Assembly (NCBI RefSeq): GCF_019393635.1
Contig: NC_057862.1
Location: 156,192,062 to 156,256,061, forward strand
DNA: 64,000 nt
Origin: Dromiciops gliroides
Lineage: Eukaryota; Chordata; Mammalia; Microbiotheria; Microbiotheriidae
Reading direction: 5' to 3'
The position numbers were made by a program, and so were the translations under genes. Each line of letters opens with the position of its first letter. Position 1 is the first letter of the stretch. Under the pieces are notes generated by a model. That model saw only the letters and a list, made by a program, of their open reading frames with translations. It was not told the DNA's origin and searched no databases. Below, piece after piece: positions 45,857 through 56,130 of the stretch.

Positions 45857-46738
45857 CTATGTAACCTCTAAACTGATACTATTAGTAATCTGAGTGAATT
45901 TAGAACACTTTTGATTCCGATATCTAAAATCCCCAATACTCATATCAATACCTTGCTGCTTACTTCTACATTTCTGTAAAATATGTACCCTTCCATGGCA
46001 AAAGAAGCGGAGTCTTGAACTATGGTGATGATTGTCATTCTTATTCAGCTTAAGTTTTTCTTCTTTAACCCCTCTATATTGTCTGTCAGTCTTTTCACCA
46101 TACAAATGCTTTATAAGATTACTAATTAAAGACAAAAGCAGGTTAGCAAAATTATGAACAAAACGAGCATATCTGGAATTTAAAGAGTTTTCTAAAGTTG
46201 TCTCCGAAGCACAGCCAGGCTGGGGAAGGGGTGAGCCTGAAGCTGCAAATGCAGTTAGAGAAAGTTGAGCATGCGCATTAGATCTTTGGACTTCCCGGGC
46301 CAGGGAAGCAATGGGCTTGGCCATGGGAGGAGTAGAGGGTGGGGTTTGGAGAGGAGGGGAGGGACCAGAGCAATTAGAATCAGACTTGATTTTGAACTCA
46401 GGCCTGGATTCCTCTTCCCCCACTTTGCCTCCAGGTGCTAGGGGATTAAAAGCTTCTAGAGGGTGGGTCATTGCCTCCAGGCATGCAAAATTAAAGCAAC
46501 AATTAGTGTTAGAACTGGGAAAAGCTGCAGGAATCTCTTCAGGTTTCTCTGAAAAAGCATGGTTGGGAGAGGGAGAGATATTTCCTTGTGTGAGTAAGTT
46601 GCTGGCTCTTTTAACAAAAATAAAAAGAAAAATAGAAAATCCACAAAAACAAAGCATTAACATGATCTTATCTCCCATTTGTCTGGTTAAACAGACCAAA
46701 ATCAAAAATAGGATAATTAGGGAGTTTAAAAGGTCCAT
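45857..46738 (-). CDS. ERV open frame: membrane-like N-terminus, Pro-rich middle, degenerate Gag zinc knuckle
   Basis: This is the only long open frame in the young ERV, 293 codons from the ATG at 46738. An in-frame GTG at 46774 would add 12 residues but is unlikely as a start. Residues about 6-17 and 25-42 are strongly hydrophobic, separated by a short polar turn. Residues about 110-165 are rich in Pro, Ser and Gln. Near residues 244-257 (46009-45968) the spacing of a CCHC zinc knuckle is visible: Cys, four residues, His, four residues, Cys, with Arg where the first Cys should be. Retroviral Gag ends in such nucleocapsid knuckles, so the C-terminal part is probably a remnant of Gag. The N-terminal membrane segments are not typical of Gag. 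It has no recognisable matrix, capsid or enzyme domain. It could be a deletion fusion product, an accessory protein, or simply not yet decayed. Confidence 0.5.
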   Translation of the reverse strand: MDLLNSLIILFLILVCLTRQMGDKIMLMLCFCGFSIFLFIFVKRASNLLTQGNISPSPNHAFSEKPEEIPAAFPSSNTNCCFNFACLEAMTHPLEAFNPLAPGGKVGEEESRPEFKIKSDSNCSGPSPPLQTPPSTPPMAKPIASLAREVQRSNAHAQLSLTAFAASGSPLPQPGCASETTLENSLNSRYARFVHNFANLLLSLISNLIKHLYGEKTDRQYRGVKEEKLKLNKNDNHHHSSRLRFFCHGRVHILQKCRSKQQGIDMSIGDFRYRNQKCSKFTQITNSISLEVT

Positions 46739-46855
46739 TCGAAAAAATTCAAAGGGAAAACACAGCCAGTACACCAGTACTTAGCAGTTAAAGGGAGAGG
46801 GAGGGGAAATTTCTTACCCAACCAGCAGATCAGAAGAAGACTGAGGGTTAGCTTT

Positions 46856-46873
46856 CCTCTTCGTGGTCAGCCA
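46856..46873 (-). other. ERV primer-binding site, tRNA-Arg-like
   Basis: Two bases after the 5' LTR, the minus strand reads TGGCTGACCACGAAGAGG. This resembles the complement of a tRNA-Arg 3' end (TGGCGACCACGAAGGGA) with one extra base after TGGC and one near the end. The position right after the LTR supports a primer-binding role. The assignment to tRNA-Arg is from memory of the tRNA sequence. Confidence 0.6.
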
Positions 46874-46875
46874 TC

Positions 46876-47234
46876 TGTTAAGGGTTAAAATTCTAGCTAA
46901 ACTGTCTAAAATATCTAATGAGTGGTCGCCAATAAATTATAAGCTTTAGCAAGAGTTAGACTTTTAAGCATTTATTAAGGAGAATAAGAATTTGGTAAAG
47001 AGAGAGAAAAAGGCCTAGATTCCTATCTATTAAAGGGAGAGCACATTTCTAGCTCCCTTCTCCGCCAGAGTCCAGAGGAAAGAGCGCGAGAGCGAGCGCC
47101 AGTCTCTTCCTTCCTCCTCCCACTAGCCCGCGTCACTTCCTGACTCCTGGTCTTGCCCTCAAAGACCTTCGCTTCATGGGCAGAACTCTTCTACAGTTAA
47201 GTCTCCAGCAGGTGGCGTCATTCCAATCGTTACA
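46876..47234 (-). repeat. 5' LTR of the young ERV
   Basis: This is the 5' LTR in the sense direction, 359 bp. The minus-strand reading begins TGTAACGATTGG and ends ACCCTTAACA. The AATAAA hexamer lies at 46976-46971. A GC-rich, CpG-bearing block in the middle is the likely U3/R promoter part. It appears identical to the other LTR at an offset of exactly 3372 bp. Confidence 0.9.
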
Positions 47235-47238
47235 GGCC

Positions 47239-48185
47239 TGATTTATTGTTTTGTTTATTGTCTAGACTTTCAAAAGAAAGTAATGGAGAAAATGTTAATC
47301 CTGCAGATTAAATTTTAAAATTTATCTGGCTACATTTTTTCCAGAGTTGGTTTTTAAACATTTACCAGGACACCCCTGCTCCCTTTCCTCTGATAAAGAA
47401 GAAAAAAGATTTTCCTCTTATCTTCCTGTTCCTTTCTTCCACTTCCTTTACTTTCAACTTTATAAACATGAGTACCCCGCACTAGAACTCTATTCCAATA
47501 CCTCCTTGTGGAGGTAGCCCTGGGTTTTTAAAAAAAAAAAACCTACAAAATCTAGGTAAAAATGTCCAAGTATAGATGTAGCCACAGACTCTATCTGTTA
47601 ACCAAGAACCAGACTACTTAGATTCTGAAAGGCGATTCACTTGAAGGTTGGTTAACAGGGATGATTTTCTTTTAATCACAGAAACTCATGAAGACTGCCC
47701 CAGGGGGCTTAGTGGGCTGTGATCCATATTACTGAACAGGATCAGATCTGTGATTTCATTGACAGAAGGAACTCCCAGGGAGGAAATTCCTTCTACCAAG
47801 ACAAACACTTGCTCAGCAGTTTATAATCTTGAAGAGTTCTAAGTCATAGAAGATACTAAATGCTTTGCTGACAGTTACACTGATAGTATGTTTCAAAGGC
47901 TGGTTTTGGACCTTGCATAATGTTGAGAGTTCTGGTCTTTGAGGCCAGCTGTTTATCCACTGTTTTGTGCTGCCTCTCTGCACCAATGAAATCACAAAGC
48001 TTTTGAAGTAAACCTTAGATCAAGTTGAAGCAATGTGAGGATTCCAGTCAGAGACTCTAACTTCAAATACTAACTTGATTAGTTACTACTTATATGACTT
48101 TGGGCAAGTCACTTACTTAATCTCTTGTCCTCATCTTCAAAGTGAGAGAATGGGTCTAGGTGTCCTCTAAGGTTCCATTCAGCTC
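47239..48185. other. unassigned sequence right of the ERV
   Basis: No family recognised. A GGAGGTAGCCCTGGG block and a degraded SINE-like phrase near 48100 are the only hints. Confidence 0.45.
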
Positions 48186-48200
48186 TCAATCTATAATTTT

Positions 48201-48340
48201 TTTTTGTGAGGCAATTGGGGTTAAGTGACTTACCCAGGGTCACACAGCTAGTAAGTGTCAAATGTCTGAGGCCATATTTGAACTCAGGTCCTCCTGAATC
48301 CAGGGCCAGTGCTCTATCCACTGTGCCACCTAGCTGCCCC
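48201..48340 (-). mobile_element. marsupial tRNA-derived SINE
   Basis: Minus-strand copy flanked by the perfect duplication TCAATCTATAATTTT (48186-48200 and 48341-48355). Confidence 0.93.
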
Positions 48341-48377
48341 TCAATCTATAATTTTATGAACCTATCAGGGACCTTCT

Positions 48378-48604
48378 GAGGCAGCTAGATGACTCAGTAG
48401 ATAAAGTGCTAGGCCTGGATCAGGAAGACCTGAGTTCAAATCCAGCTTCAGACACTTAATAGCTATGTGACCTTGGGCAAATCACATAACCTCTGTTTGC
48501 CTAATCCACTAGAGAAGGAAAGAGCAAACCACCCCACAAACTTTGCCAAGAAAACCCCACACCTGGTCACAAATAGTCAAATATGATTGAATTACTGAAC
48601 AACA
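48378..48604 (+). mobile_element. older marsupial SINE, long subtype
   Basis: Head GGCAGCTAGATGACTCAG, then GCAAACCACCCCACAAAC, GCCAAGAAAACCCCAC and TACTGAACAACAA. Confidence 0.8.
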
Positions 48605-48786
48605 AGTTACCTTCTGAGTCTGTCTCTGAACCTATCATTGCTCAGTATTTATTGACTACCATTGATAACCAGCAGAATGCTAAGTACCACATGGGAAATA
48701 TAAGAAAACATGGTACCTGCCCTCAAAAAGCTTAACTGAGGAAACAGCTCTAACATGCATGAAACAATTAAAGAACAATATAGTAG

Positions 48787-48939
48787 GAGGCAGCTAGGTA
48801 GTGCAGTAGATAAAGCACTGGTCCTGGATTCAGTAGGACCTGAGTTCAAATTTGACCTCAGACACTCAACACTTATTAGCTGTGTGACCCTGGGCAAGTC
48901 ACATAACCTTCACTGCCCCACCAAAGAAAAGAAAAAAAA
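48787..48939 (+). mobile_element. marsupial tRNA-derived SINE
   Basis: Complete, somewhat diverged copy. Flanked by AAGAASAATATAGTA strings. It lies within Rep-A. Confidence 0.9.
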
Positions 48940-49081
48940 AAGAAGAATATAGTAACATACTATATGATACTTACTACAGATATAATAGTTCAGAGAAGAC
49001 AGAGCCCAAGGTAGATAGAATGAGTCAGATAAGACTTCACAAAAGATATGGGCCTTGAGATAATTCATAAAGAATAGGTAG

Positions 49082-49221
49082 GGGGCAGCTAGGTGGCGCA
49101 GTGGCTAAAGCACCAGCCCTGGATTCAAGAGGACCTAAGTTCAAATCCAGCCTCAGACACTTGACACTTACTAGCTGTGTGACCCTGGGCAAGTCACTTC
49201 CCTCATTGCCCCATCAAAAAA
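49082..49221 (+). mobile_element. marsupial tRNA-derived SINE
   Basis: Complete copy flanked by the 13-bp duplication AAAGAATAGGTAG (49069-49081 and 49222-49234), inside the same Rep-A copy. Confidence 0.92.
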
Positions 49222-49415
49222 AAAGAATAGGTAGAATTTGGGCAAGTGAAGTGAGAATGAACAAAATTATTTGCAGGGCATGAGCAAAGGCGCAGAGACA
49301 AGATTAAGAGTAGTGTGTGGAGGAGACAGGAAGTAGCCTGCTTAATGAGATCAAAGGGAGTGTATGTTGAGAGGTTGGAAAATTAGGTTGGACTACAAAG
49401 AAGGCTAGATATTGA

Positions 49416-49472
49416 AGGATTTATTTAAATAATATGCTTACAGTCCTTAAGCATATTATTTAAATAAATCCT
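49416..49472. repeat. perfect 24-bp inverted repeat (stem-loop)
   Basis: Arms 49416-49439 and 49449-49472 are exact reverse complements, separated by a 9-base loop. GCTTACAGTCCTT at the loop side recurs directly at 49482-49494. The arms are AT-rich (contain TTATTTAAATAA). It lies at the edge of a Rep-A copy. Confidence 0.95.
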
Positions 49473-49627
49473 GCAATAATAAGCTTACAGTCCTTTGACT
49501 CCGATGGGGGTAAATTTTACCTTTATGCCAGGGCCTAAGCCTCCCCCCAACTTTCTAGTTGGCTAGACACCATGCCATGGCATGAGCACCAAGCCCTTCC
49601 TAGATGCCTTTTATATATTATCTATAA

Positions 49628-49885
49628 TAGGGACAGGTAAGTGGCATAGTGATTAGAGAGCTGGGATTGGAGTCAGGAAGACCTGGGTTCAAATCTAGCC
49701 TTAGACATAAACTGTATGACCTTGGGTAAATCACTTAATCTCTGTTTGTCTTGGTTTTCTCATCTGTAAAATGGGGATAATAAGAGCATCTACCTCCCAG
49801 GATTGATTCGAAGATCAAATGAGATAATAATTATAAAAGGATTCAACACAGTGCCTCTCACATAGCAGGGACTATACAATTAGCT
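49628..49885 (+). mobile_element. old CORE-SINE (MIR/Mon-like)
   Basis: Contains GACCTGGGTTCAAATC, CATCTGTAAAATGGGGATAA and GATCAAATGAGATAAT, followed by a GCACATAG-type L2-like end. Confidence 0.75.
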
Positions 49886-50075
49886 ACTACTATTATTGTT
49901 GTTGTCTTCTCCTATTAGAAAGTAAGTACCTTGAGGGCAGGAACCATCTTGCTTGCTTATATTTATATACTTAGCATGGTGCCTGGCACATAGTAAGCAC
50001 TTAATAAATTATCTGTCTATAAAGTCTATCTAAATTAGATCTTAATATAAGAATATGAATACAGTAGAAATTCCA

Positions 50076-50322
50076 TAGGCCACAAAATGACACAGTGGGT
50101 AGAGTGCCAGGCCTGGAGTGAGGAAGAATCATCTTCCTGAGTTCAAATCTGGCCTCAGACACTTCTTACCTTGGGCAAGTGACTTGACCTTGTTTGCCTC
50201 AGTTTCTTCATCTGTAAAATGAGCTGGAGAAGGAAATGGCAAACTACTCTTTGTCAAGAAAACCCCAAATGGGGTCATGAAGAGTGGGACATGACTGAAA
50301 AACAACTGAACAACAACAACCA
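50076..50322 (+). mobile_element. older marsupial SINE, long subtype
   Basis: Same subtype as 30725: AAAATGAGCTGGAGAAGGAA, AAGAAAACCCCAAATGGGG and a CTGAACAACAACAA tail. Confidence 0.8.
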
Positions 50323-50757
50323 GAAACTCCATAAAAGGCAAGGAGGAATCGTGGAAAAAGCACTAGATCTGGGTTCAAATCCTGTTTCTGCCACTTCCTG
50401 TCCCTTTCACACACTATTCTTACTCTTGTCTGTGTGCCTTTGTTCATGCCCTGCAAAGAAAAATCATTTGAACAAACCACTTCCTGTCTTTGTGCCTTGA
50501 TTCCTAATCCATAAATCAAGTGTTTGGACTAACTGGCCTTTAAAAGGGCTTTCCACGTCTAAAACTTATGATAATGGTGACCATGAAAGAGACAAAGATA
50601 CATGTAGATATAAAATTGAACAAGTAATGTGATTGCTTTCAAGAGTGGTTGAACTTCAAGTTCAATCACAGTTTCCAGTTCCAGAGTCTTTCCCTGTGCT
50701 GTCTATTGAATTGAATGGAATGGAAGTGATTATGGGACTGTCACTTCCACCTACTCT

Positions 50758-50896
50758 TTTATTTTTATTTTTTTTGCGGGGCAATGGGGGTTAAGTGACT
50801 TGCCCAGGGTCACACAGCTAGTAAGTGTCAAGTGTCTGAGGCCGGATTTGAACTCAGGTACTCCTGAATCCAGGGCACTGCACCACCTAACTGCCC
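50758..50896 (-). mobile_element. marsupial tRNA-derived SINE
   Basis: Minus-strand copy with a small head deletion. Flanked by CCACCTACTCT (50747-50757 and 50897-50907). Confidence 0.92.
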
Positions 50897-51118
50897 CCAC
50901 CTACTCTCGATAGTACAAATGAAGTGAGCTAACATCAGCTCTCCATTATACAGTGAAGTGACAGGAATAGTCAACCCCTCCCTCCCAAAGCAGATACCAA
51001 TGCAGTTAGCTGGCCAGGGCTACTTATGCAACAAAGCTTCATCTGGATGAAGTACCCTACCCAAGACTGAAACTTTAACCCCAAGTATGAGAGACTAGAG
51101 GCAATATTTACATTCTCA

Positions 51119-51254
51119 GGGCAGCTAGGTGGCGTAGTGGATAGAGCACCAGCCCTGGAGTCAGGAGTACCTGAGTTCAAATCCGGCCTCAGACACTTAA
51201 CACTTACTAGCTGTGTGACCCTGGGCAAGTCACTTAACCCCAATTGCCTCACTA

Positions 51255-51262
<8 letters not shown>
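51119..51262 (+). mobile_element. marsupial tRNA-derived SINE
   Basis: Complete copy whose A tail runs into the (AT)n microsatellite. Confidence 0.92.

Positions 51263-51326
<64 letters not shown>
51263..51326. repeat. (AT)n microsatellite at a SINE tail
   Basis: About 32 AT units directly follow the A-rich tail of the SINE at 51119-51262. Confidence 0.97.
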
Positions 51327-51328
<2 letters not shown>

Positions 51329-51504
51329 TCCTCTCTTGTCACATGCAAGACTAAAACAAGTTGGTTCATAATTTTATTTTTTTTAAAGATAAAGTCTTTC
51401 TGTCTCCAGACTTGCTTTGTCTTTCTAACCATCTTCATTTTCTTAAAAATCTTGGACCAGTGCCCCCTCCTCCATGAAGCCTGCCCTAATCTTTCTATTT
51501 AGGC

Positions 51505-51690
51505 TATCATAGAATCATAGCTGTAGGCTAAAAGAAAACAGAATCTTCTAGTCAAGTCCCCTCATTTGACAGATGAGGAAATTGAGGTCCAAAGAGGTTA
51601 AGTGATATGCCCAAGGACACAATGGGAATAAAGAAGTGGGATTTGAACACAGGGCTTCTGACTCCAAACCTAGCACTCATTCCATAAAGT
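51505..51690 (-). mobile_element. MIR/L3-like remnant
   Basis: CATAGAATCATAGCTGTAGG head, then TTGACAGATGAGGAAATTGA, TGCCCAAGGACAC and TTCTGACTCC. Confidence 0.7.
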
Positions 51691-51925
51691 GACTCCTCTC
51701 AGAGTTTCCCATGCTACTCTCTATACACTGTCACAGTCTAGCTTGTGTTAGAACATGTGCAATATATTTGTATTCATGTTTCCATCTCCAACCCCTGCCC
51801 CCAACCCAGATTATGAATTCCTTGAGGTCAAGACTGTCATTTTAAATCTTTGTATCCTCAGTCCCTAGCGTAATTCTGCATGCAGTATAGATGCTTAGTA
51901 AATATTTGTTGAAATGTAATTAGAA
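51691..51925 (+). mobile_element. L2 3' tail
   Basis: ATTATGAATTCCTTGAGGTC, TTTGTATCCTCAGTCCCTAG and GCTTAGTAAATATTTGTTG. Confidence 0.75.
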
Positions 51926-51954
51926 AAAACAAAACTGTAAAACTAACTACTGTA

Positions 51955-52113
51955 GGGGGCAGCTAGGTGACGCAGTGGATAGAGCACCGGCCTGGGAGTC
52001 AGGAGTACCTGAGTTCAAATCTGGCCTCAGACACTTAACACTTACTAGCTGTATGACCCTGGGCAAGTCACTTAACCCCAATTGCCTCACTAAAAAAAAA
52101 AACAAAACAAAAC
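51955..52113 (+). mobile_element. marsupial tRNA-derived SINE
   Basis: Complete copy with a CAAAA tail. AACTACTGTA-like strings flank it. Confidence 0.9.
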
Positions 52114-52819
52114 AAAAAACTACTGTATATTCTAATGGTTAAGAGGGGTTCTGGGGAAATGTACCTTCCTTCTTTGCAAAAGGGAGACTAAATGTTGAAG
52201 GAACATTTTCACATTCAGTTATGTTGATTAAATTTGATGAATTGCTTTTTTCCTCTTCTTCCTTCTCCCTCTCCCCCCTCTTTATTTTTCTCTTTTCTAT
52301 CCTTCTCCCTTTCCTTCTGTTCCTATTCCTTCTTCTTCCCATAAAGTACCATAGACCTGTAAACATTATATGTGTTTAGTTCATCAGAGAGTCAACCTGG
52401 CAAAAAATCAGGAAACCTTGGTTGTAGTTCTTGGTCCACCATTAACCCCTATGTAACTTTGAACAAATGACCTCAGAAACAAGTCAAGGAAGAGAAAGTT
52501 CAAGAACCATTGGATATGACCACTGTGTAGATTAATTTTGTGAGTGACTATACTTATTTGCTGGGACGGTTTTTCTTTCCTCTTAGTTTTTATTTGGGGG
52601 TGGGGGAGAGATTAGCAGTAATGGTCTAAAAAAGGGGCCATTGAAACATTTGTTTTAAATACATAGAAGAGAACAAAAGGAAAGTCAGACAAAATGGAAG
52701 AGAAGCAAGATGGTTTTGAAAGTAATGGGTAGGGTTTATTATGTGCTACTTTGGTGGGAAAAACAGGGAATATGAAATGGAAATTCATGGTTTCATATAC
52801 AATCCTCTTTTGTGTTCTG

Positions 52820-52848
52820 GTGTGTGGGGTTGTGTGTGTGTGTGTGTT
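52820..52848 (+). repeat. (TG)n microsatellite
   Basis: GTGTGG followed by about nine TG units. Confidence 0.9.
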
Positions 52849-52899
52849 AATTCAAAAAAAAATAAATTGGCCAAATAGCTGTTCCTGAATAGATAAAAT

Positions 52900-53365
52900 T
52901 CCATCTCCCACTTTCCTGTCTTTGCACCAATGGCCCCCATGTCTGATTTACACTTCTTTCTTCAAAGTGCAATTCAGGGGGCTGCTAGGTGGCACAGTGG
53001 ATAGAGCACCGGCCCTGGATTCAGGAGGACCTGAGTTCAAATCCGATCTCAGACGCTTGACACTTACTAGCTGTGTGACCTCGGGCAAGTCACTTAACCC
53101 TCATTGCCCCTCAAAATATAAATAACAAAAATTTTAAAAACTAAAAAAAAAAAAGTGCAGTTTAAACGTAACCTCTTCTACATGAAGCCTTTTTCTGAGC
53201 TCCCTAAGTTCCTAACTCTCCTTCTTGAAATACCTTAGTATTTACTTTCTTGTTTATACTATCACTCCTCCTACCACCCCCATCACCCCCATTGAAGGGT
53301 TTATTTCAATTTTGTCTTGGTAGTCAATGATTTATTTATAGTTGGAGTCTTTAAATTGTTTATTG
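52900..53365 (+). mobile_element. L2 remnant split by a SINE
   Basis: TTCTTTCTTCAAAGTGCAAT before the SINE and CGTAACCTCTTCTACATGAA after it are consecutive in L2 3' ends. Confidence 0.7.
52978..53151 (+). mobile_element. marsupial tRNA-derived SINE
   Basis: Complete copy with a long A-rich tail, inserted in an L2 remnant. AAAGTGCARTT flanks it. Confidence 0.9.
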
Positions 53366-53469
53366 AATTGAATTGATTCTGTAAAATGGGGAGTTGGACC
53401 AGACAATCTCTGGGATCCTTTCTATCCTTAACATTCTATGATTCTATATTATTATAAAATGACTCCATG

Positions 53470-54395
53470 TTGGAAGACTAAAGATCTTTGTGTTGACAAT
53501 CTCTTCACTATATAACCAAACAAGTTTTGCTTTTGTTTGTTTTGTTTTTACAAAACAAACAAAAATCCTGTTGTATGGGTGATGATTCCCTGATTAAGGA
53601 AGTTTTTAATATTCTTTCTTTATTCTATGATCTTTATAGAAATTAGCAGCTTCTTTTACCTCAAGGATTATTTAGCAATCTATGAAATAGCAGTTTTCTT
53701 TTTACCTGCAAATCTTTTTTAGAGTTCTAAGCTATCTTTCCATCAATATTAATAGTTAAAGTATCAGTCATTGGTGATACCTCAAATTTGCCAATAGTTT
53801 TAAAAATGAAAGGACTGTATGTGGTATATATGGTGGAATTGGGGGTGGGAAGAAGGGATAAAGTAATATCTAAATAGACTTCACTGACCCAATTAAGCCT
53901 TAAGGCTAATAACAGTCTAGACATACAAACATCACTATTCCTTCTTTGGGTTCAGGCATAAAGCCAAGAGAAGGTCTCTTATTTTTGCTTGTGGAAAGTA
54001 ACCTTTGTTACTAAGCCTTAGTTACATGACTATTTCTGCAGTCACCAGAAACGTTTTGACTTATCTTTTATGACTAAACTATAGGACGATAAATGTCGCT
54101 AAATGCAAATAGTTCAAAGGCTGGAAATGTTAATTGCCTCCTTTAAAAAGGGCTACTTAGCCTGGTGCCTAGATAAATTTCAAGGATCTCTTTCATGGAG
54201 GTGGAACTGTTTGACTTGGGCCATACTGTTAGGGACCTTTAGAGTCTTCTTATCTCAGCTTTTTTCACAAGATATAAACAGAGTATATATATATATATAC
54301 CTGAAGGGTTCCCAAAAGCAAACCGTGGGCCCTTACATTGAATAGGGAAGTGTCTTGTTTTGGTTTGTTTGCTAAAAAGTTAACACATTTATTAA
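53470..54395. other. no recognised feature
   Basis: AT-rich sequence, with a short TA run at 54282-54298. Nothing recognised. Confidence 0.45.
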
Positions 54396-55450
54396 GTGCC
54401 TGCTACTCAACTCAGTTTACTTCATCAAACATTTCTTAAGAACTTACTATTTATAAGCACTGCATTAAGTTCTGGGCATACAAAGATGAAACAAGATATG
54501 TAATACAAAAAACAATGACCAGGGGCAGCTAGGTGGCGCAGTGGATAGAGCACTGGCTCTGGAGTCAGGAGGACCTGAGTTCAAATCAGGCCTCAGACAC
54601 TTGACACTTACTAGCTGTGTGACCCTGGGCAAGTCATTTAACTGCAATTGCCACACACACACACACACACACACAGACACACACACACAACAATGACCCA
54701 AGTTAAAATATCATATATGTATCAGTGAGGTCAGAGAGGTATGGGAGTTTTGAAGAAAAGGGTATAATATAGCTGGGGAAATTAGGTTTCATGAAAGAAC
54801 TGGGCCTTGAAGAAAGGGACAAGTTTCAGCAATGAACATTGGACACGAGGGAGTCCATTCCACTTATGGGGATGGTACGCTCAAAGGCATAGAGACAGAA
54901 GAACACATGCAGTTTGGCAATAACATACAGTACAAGAAGAAAGCACACTGAGCCTGGAGGTTGGAACCAGTTTGTGGAGATCCTAGAATGCCAGGCTTAA
55001 AGAGTTTGTATTTTGCCCGGTAAGCAGTAGAGTGTCACTGACAAATTTTGAGTAGAGCAATAATTGGTAAGATTTATATATTTGTAAAACCATTTGACAG
55101 TAGAATGAAAGGTAGGTTGGAAAGAATATAGAAACGTGAAGATCAAGTTAGGTGGCTTCGACAATAGTTCTGGTGAGAGCTAATGAAGGCCTGAATGGGA
55201 ATGGTAGCAATATAAGTGGAGAAGAAGATAGATATGACAGATATTGTAAAGTAAAATTGATAGGACTTGACAACCAATTGAACTTAAGGACTGAGAGAGA
55301 GGAAAGGGTTTTCAGATGTTTCAAGACACTTAGATCTAGAATACACTGGAAACATGGGCCTGGAGATAGAGATTTAACAGTCATCTACATTGCATGATAA
55401 TAAGAGGAAGAGTTTAGAGGAGGAAGTGAAAAGGGTTTAGGACGAAAGAC
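54396..55450 (+). repeat. Rep-A copy with a SINE
   Basis: AGCACTGCATTAAGTTCTGG (start), GAACTGGGCCTTGAAGAAAG, GGAGATCCTAGAATGCCAGG, AAACCATTTGACAGTAGA and GATATGACAGATATTGTAAA follow the Rep-A order. Confidence 0.55.
54521..54688 (+). mobile_element. SINE with a (CA)n tail
   Basis: Complete copy in which ATTGCC is followed by about 40 bases of CA repeat instead of poly-A. Flanked by the duplication AACAATGACC (54511-54520 and 54689-54698). Confidence 0.92.
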
Positions 55451-55525
55451 CTATGGTTTTATTGGTGTAGGCAACTCCCAGTGAGGAAGTTCTCTCTACC
55501 AGCAATTTATCTTATGCCAAGTATA

Positions 55526-55683
55526 CATAATCTTTTTTTTTTTTTAAAGTGAGGCAGTTGGGGTTAAGTGACTTGCCCAGGGTCACACAGATAGTAAGTG
55601 TTAAATGTCTGAGGCCGGATTTGAACTCAAGTACTCCTGACTCCAGGGCCGGTGCTCTATCCACTGTGCCACCTAGCTGCCCC
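55526..55683 (-). mobile_element. marsupial tRNA-derived SINE
   Basis: Minus-strand copy with a poly-T left end. TGCCAAGTATA occurs on both sides. Confidence 0.92.
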
Positions 55684-55689
55684 TGCCAA

Positions 55690-56130
55690 GTATAATCTTA
55701 GAGAATTGCCCCAAATTCTGAAAGATTAAGTGTTTTGCCTAGTGTCACACATCCAGCATGTGTCAGAGGGAAGGCCTTGATGATTTAAACCTAGAACTTC
55801 CTGATTCTGAGGCCTACTCTCTGTCCACTAAAATGCCTCTGAACAAAGAGAAGAAGAAAAAAATCTCATTTTCTGTCTATTAGATAATTGGGAATTGGCT
55901 TGAGGTACGTAGTGTACATCTGGAAATAGAGGATCACAGGATGATAGATTTAATGATGGAAGAGAATTCAGAGGTCATCTAGTCCAACAACATTTTACAC
56001 ATGAGCAACCTGAGGCCCACAGAGATTAAGTCTCTGATCCAAAGTCCAAAGAAAGTGATAGAATGAGGAATCTAAGCTAGGGCCCGGATTTCAAATCCAA
56101 CAAGTTTTTTAGTCTACCATGCTAGCTCTC
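55690..56130 (-). mobile_element. two MIR/L3-like remnants
   Basis: One ends in GTGTCACACATCCAGCATG (55690-55835). The next has GAGGTCATCTAGTCCAACAA and CTGAGGCCCACAGAG (about 55925-56130). Confidence 0.6.

Larger units (their letters stand above)
43504..47234 (-). mobile_element. young non-autonomous endogenous retrovirus (complete, LTR to LTR)
   Basis: Two 359-bp direct repeats (43504-43862 and 46876-47234) bound a 3013-bp interior. The LTRs start TG and end CA, and I found no difference between them on reading them side by side. A 4-bp GGCC duplication flanks the element (43500-43503 and 47235-47238), as for gamma-like class I ERVs. The minus strand is the sense strand: the polyadenylation hexamer AATAAA, the primer-binding site and the polypurine tract all fit only that direction. 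The interior is far too short for gag-pol-env, and I see no reverse transcriptase, integrase or protease. One open frame of about 293 codons begins roughly 140 bp inside the 5' LTR. The element probably depends on proteins of a related intact ERV. Confidence 0.9.
48640..49410 (+). repeat. Rep-A copy with two SINEs
   Basis: GTACCTGCCCTCAAAAAGCT (before the SINE), GATAAGACTTCACAAAAGAT and ATGAGATCAAAGGGAGTG. The 24-bp palindrome follows directly. Confidence 0.55.

Noticed and set aside
46311..46784. 157-codon plus-strand frame inside the ERV
   Set aside because: Antisense shadow of the minus-strand ERV frame.
51137..51502. Frames rich in Ile-Tyr repeats
   Set aside because: Translation of the (AT)n microsatellite next to a SINE.
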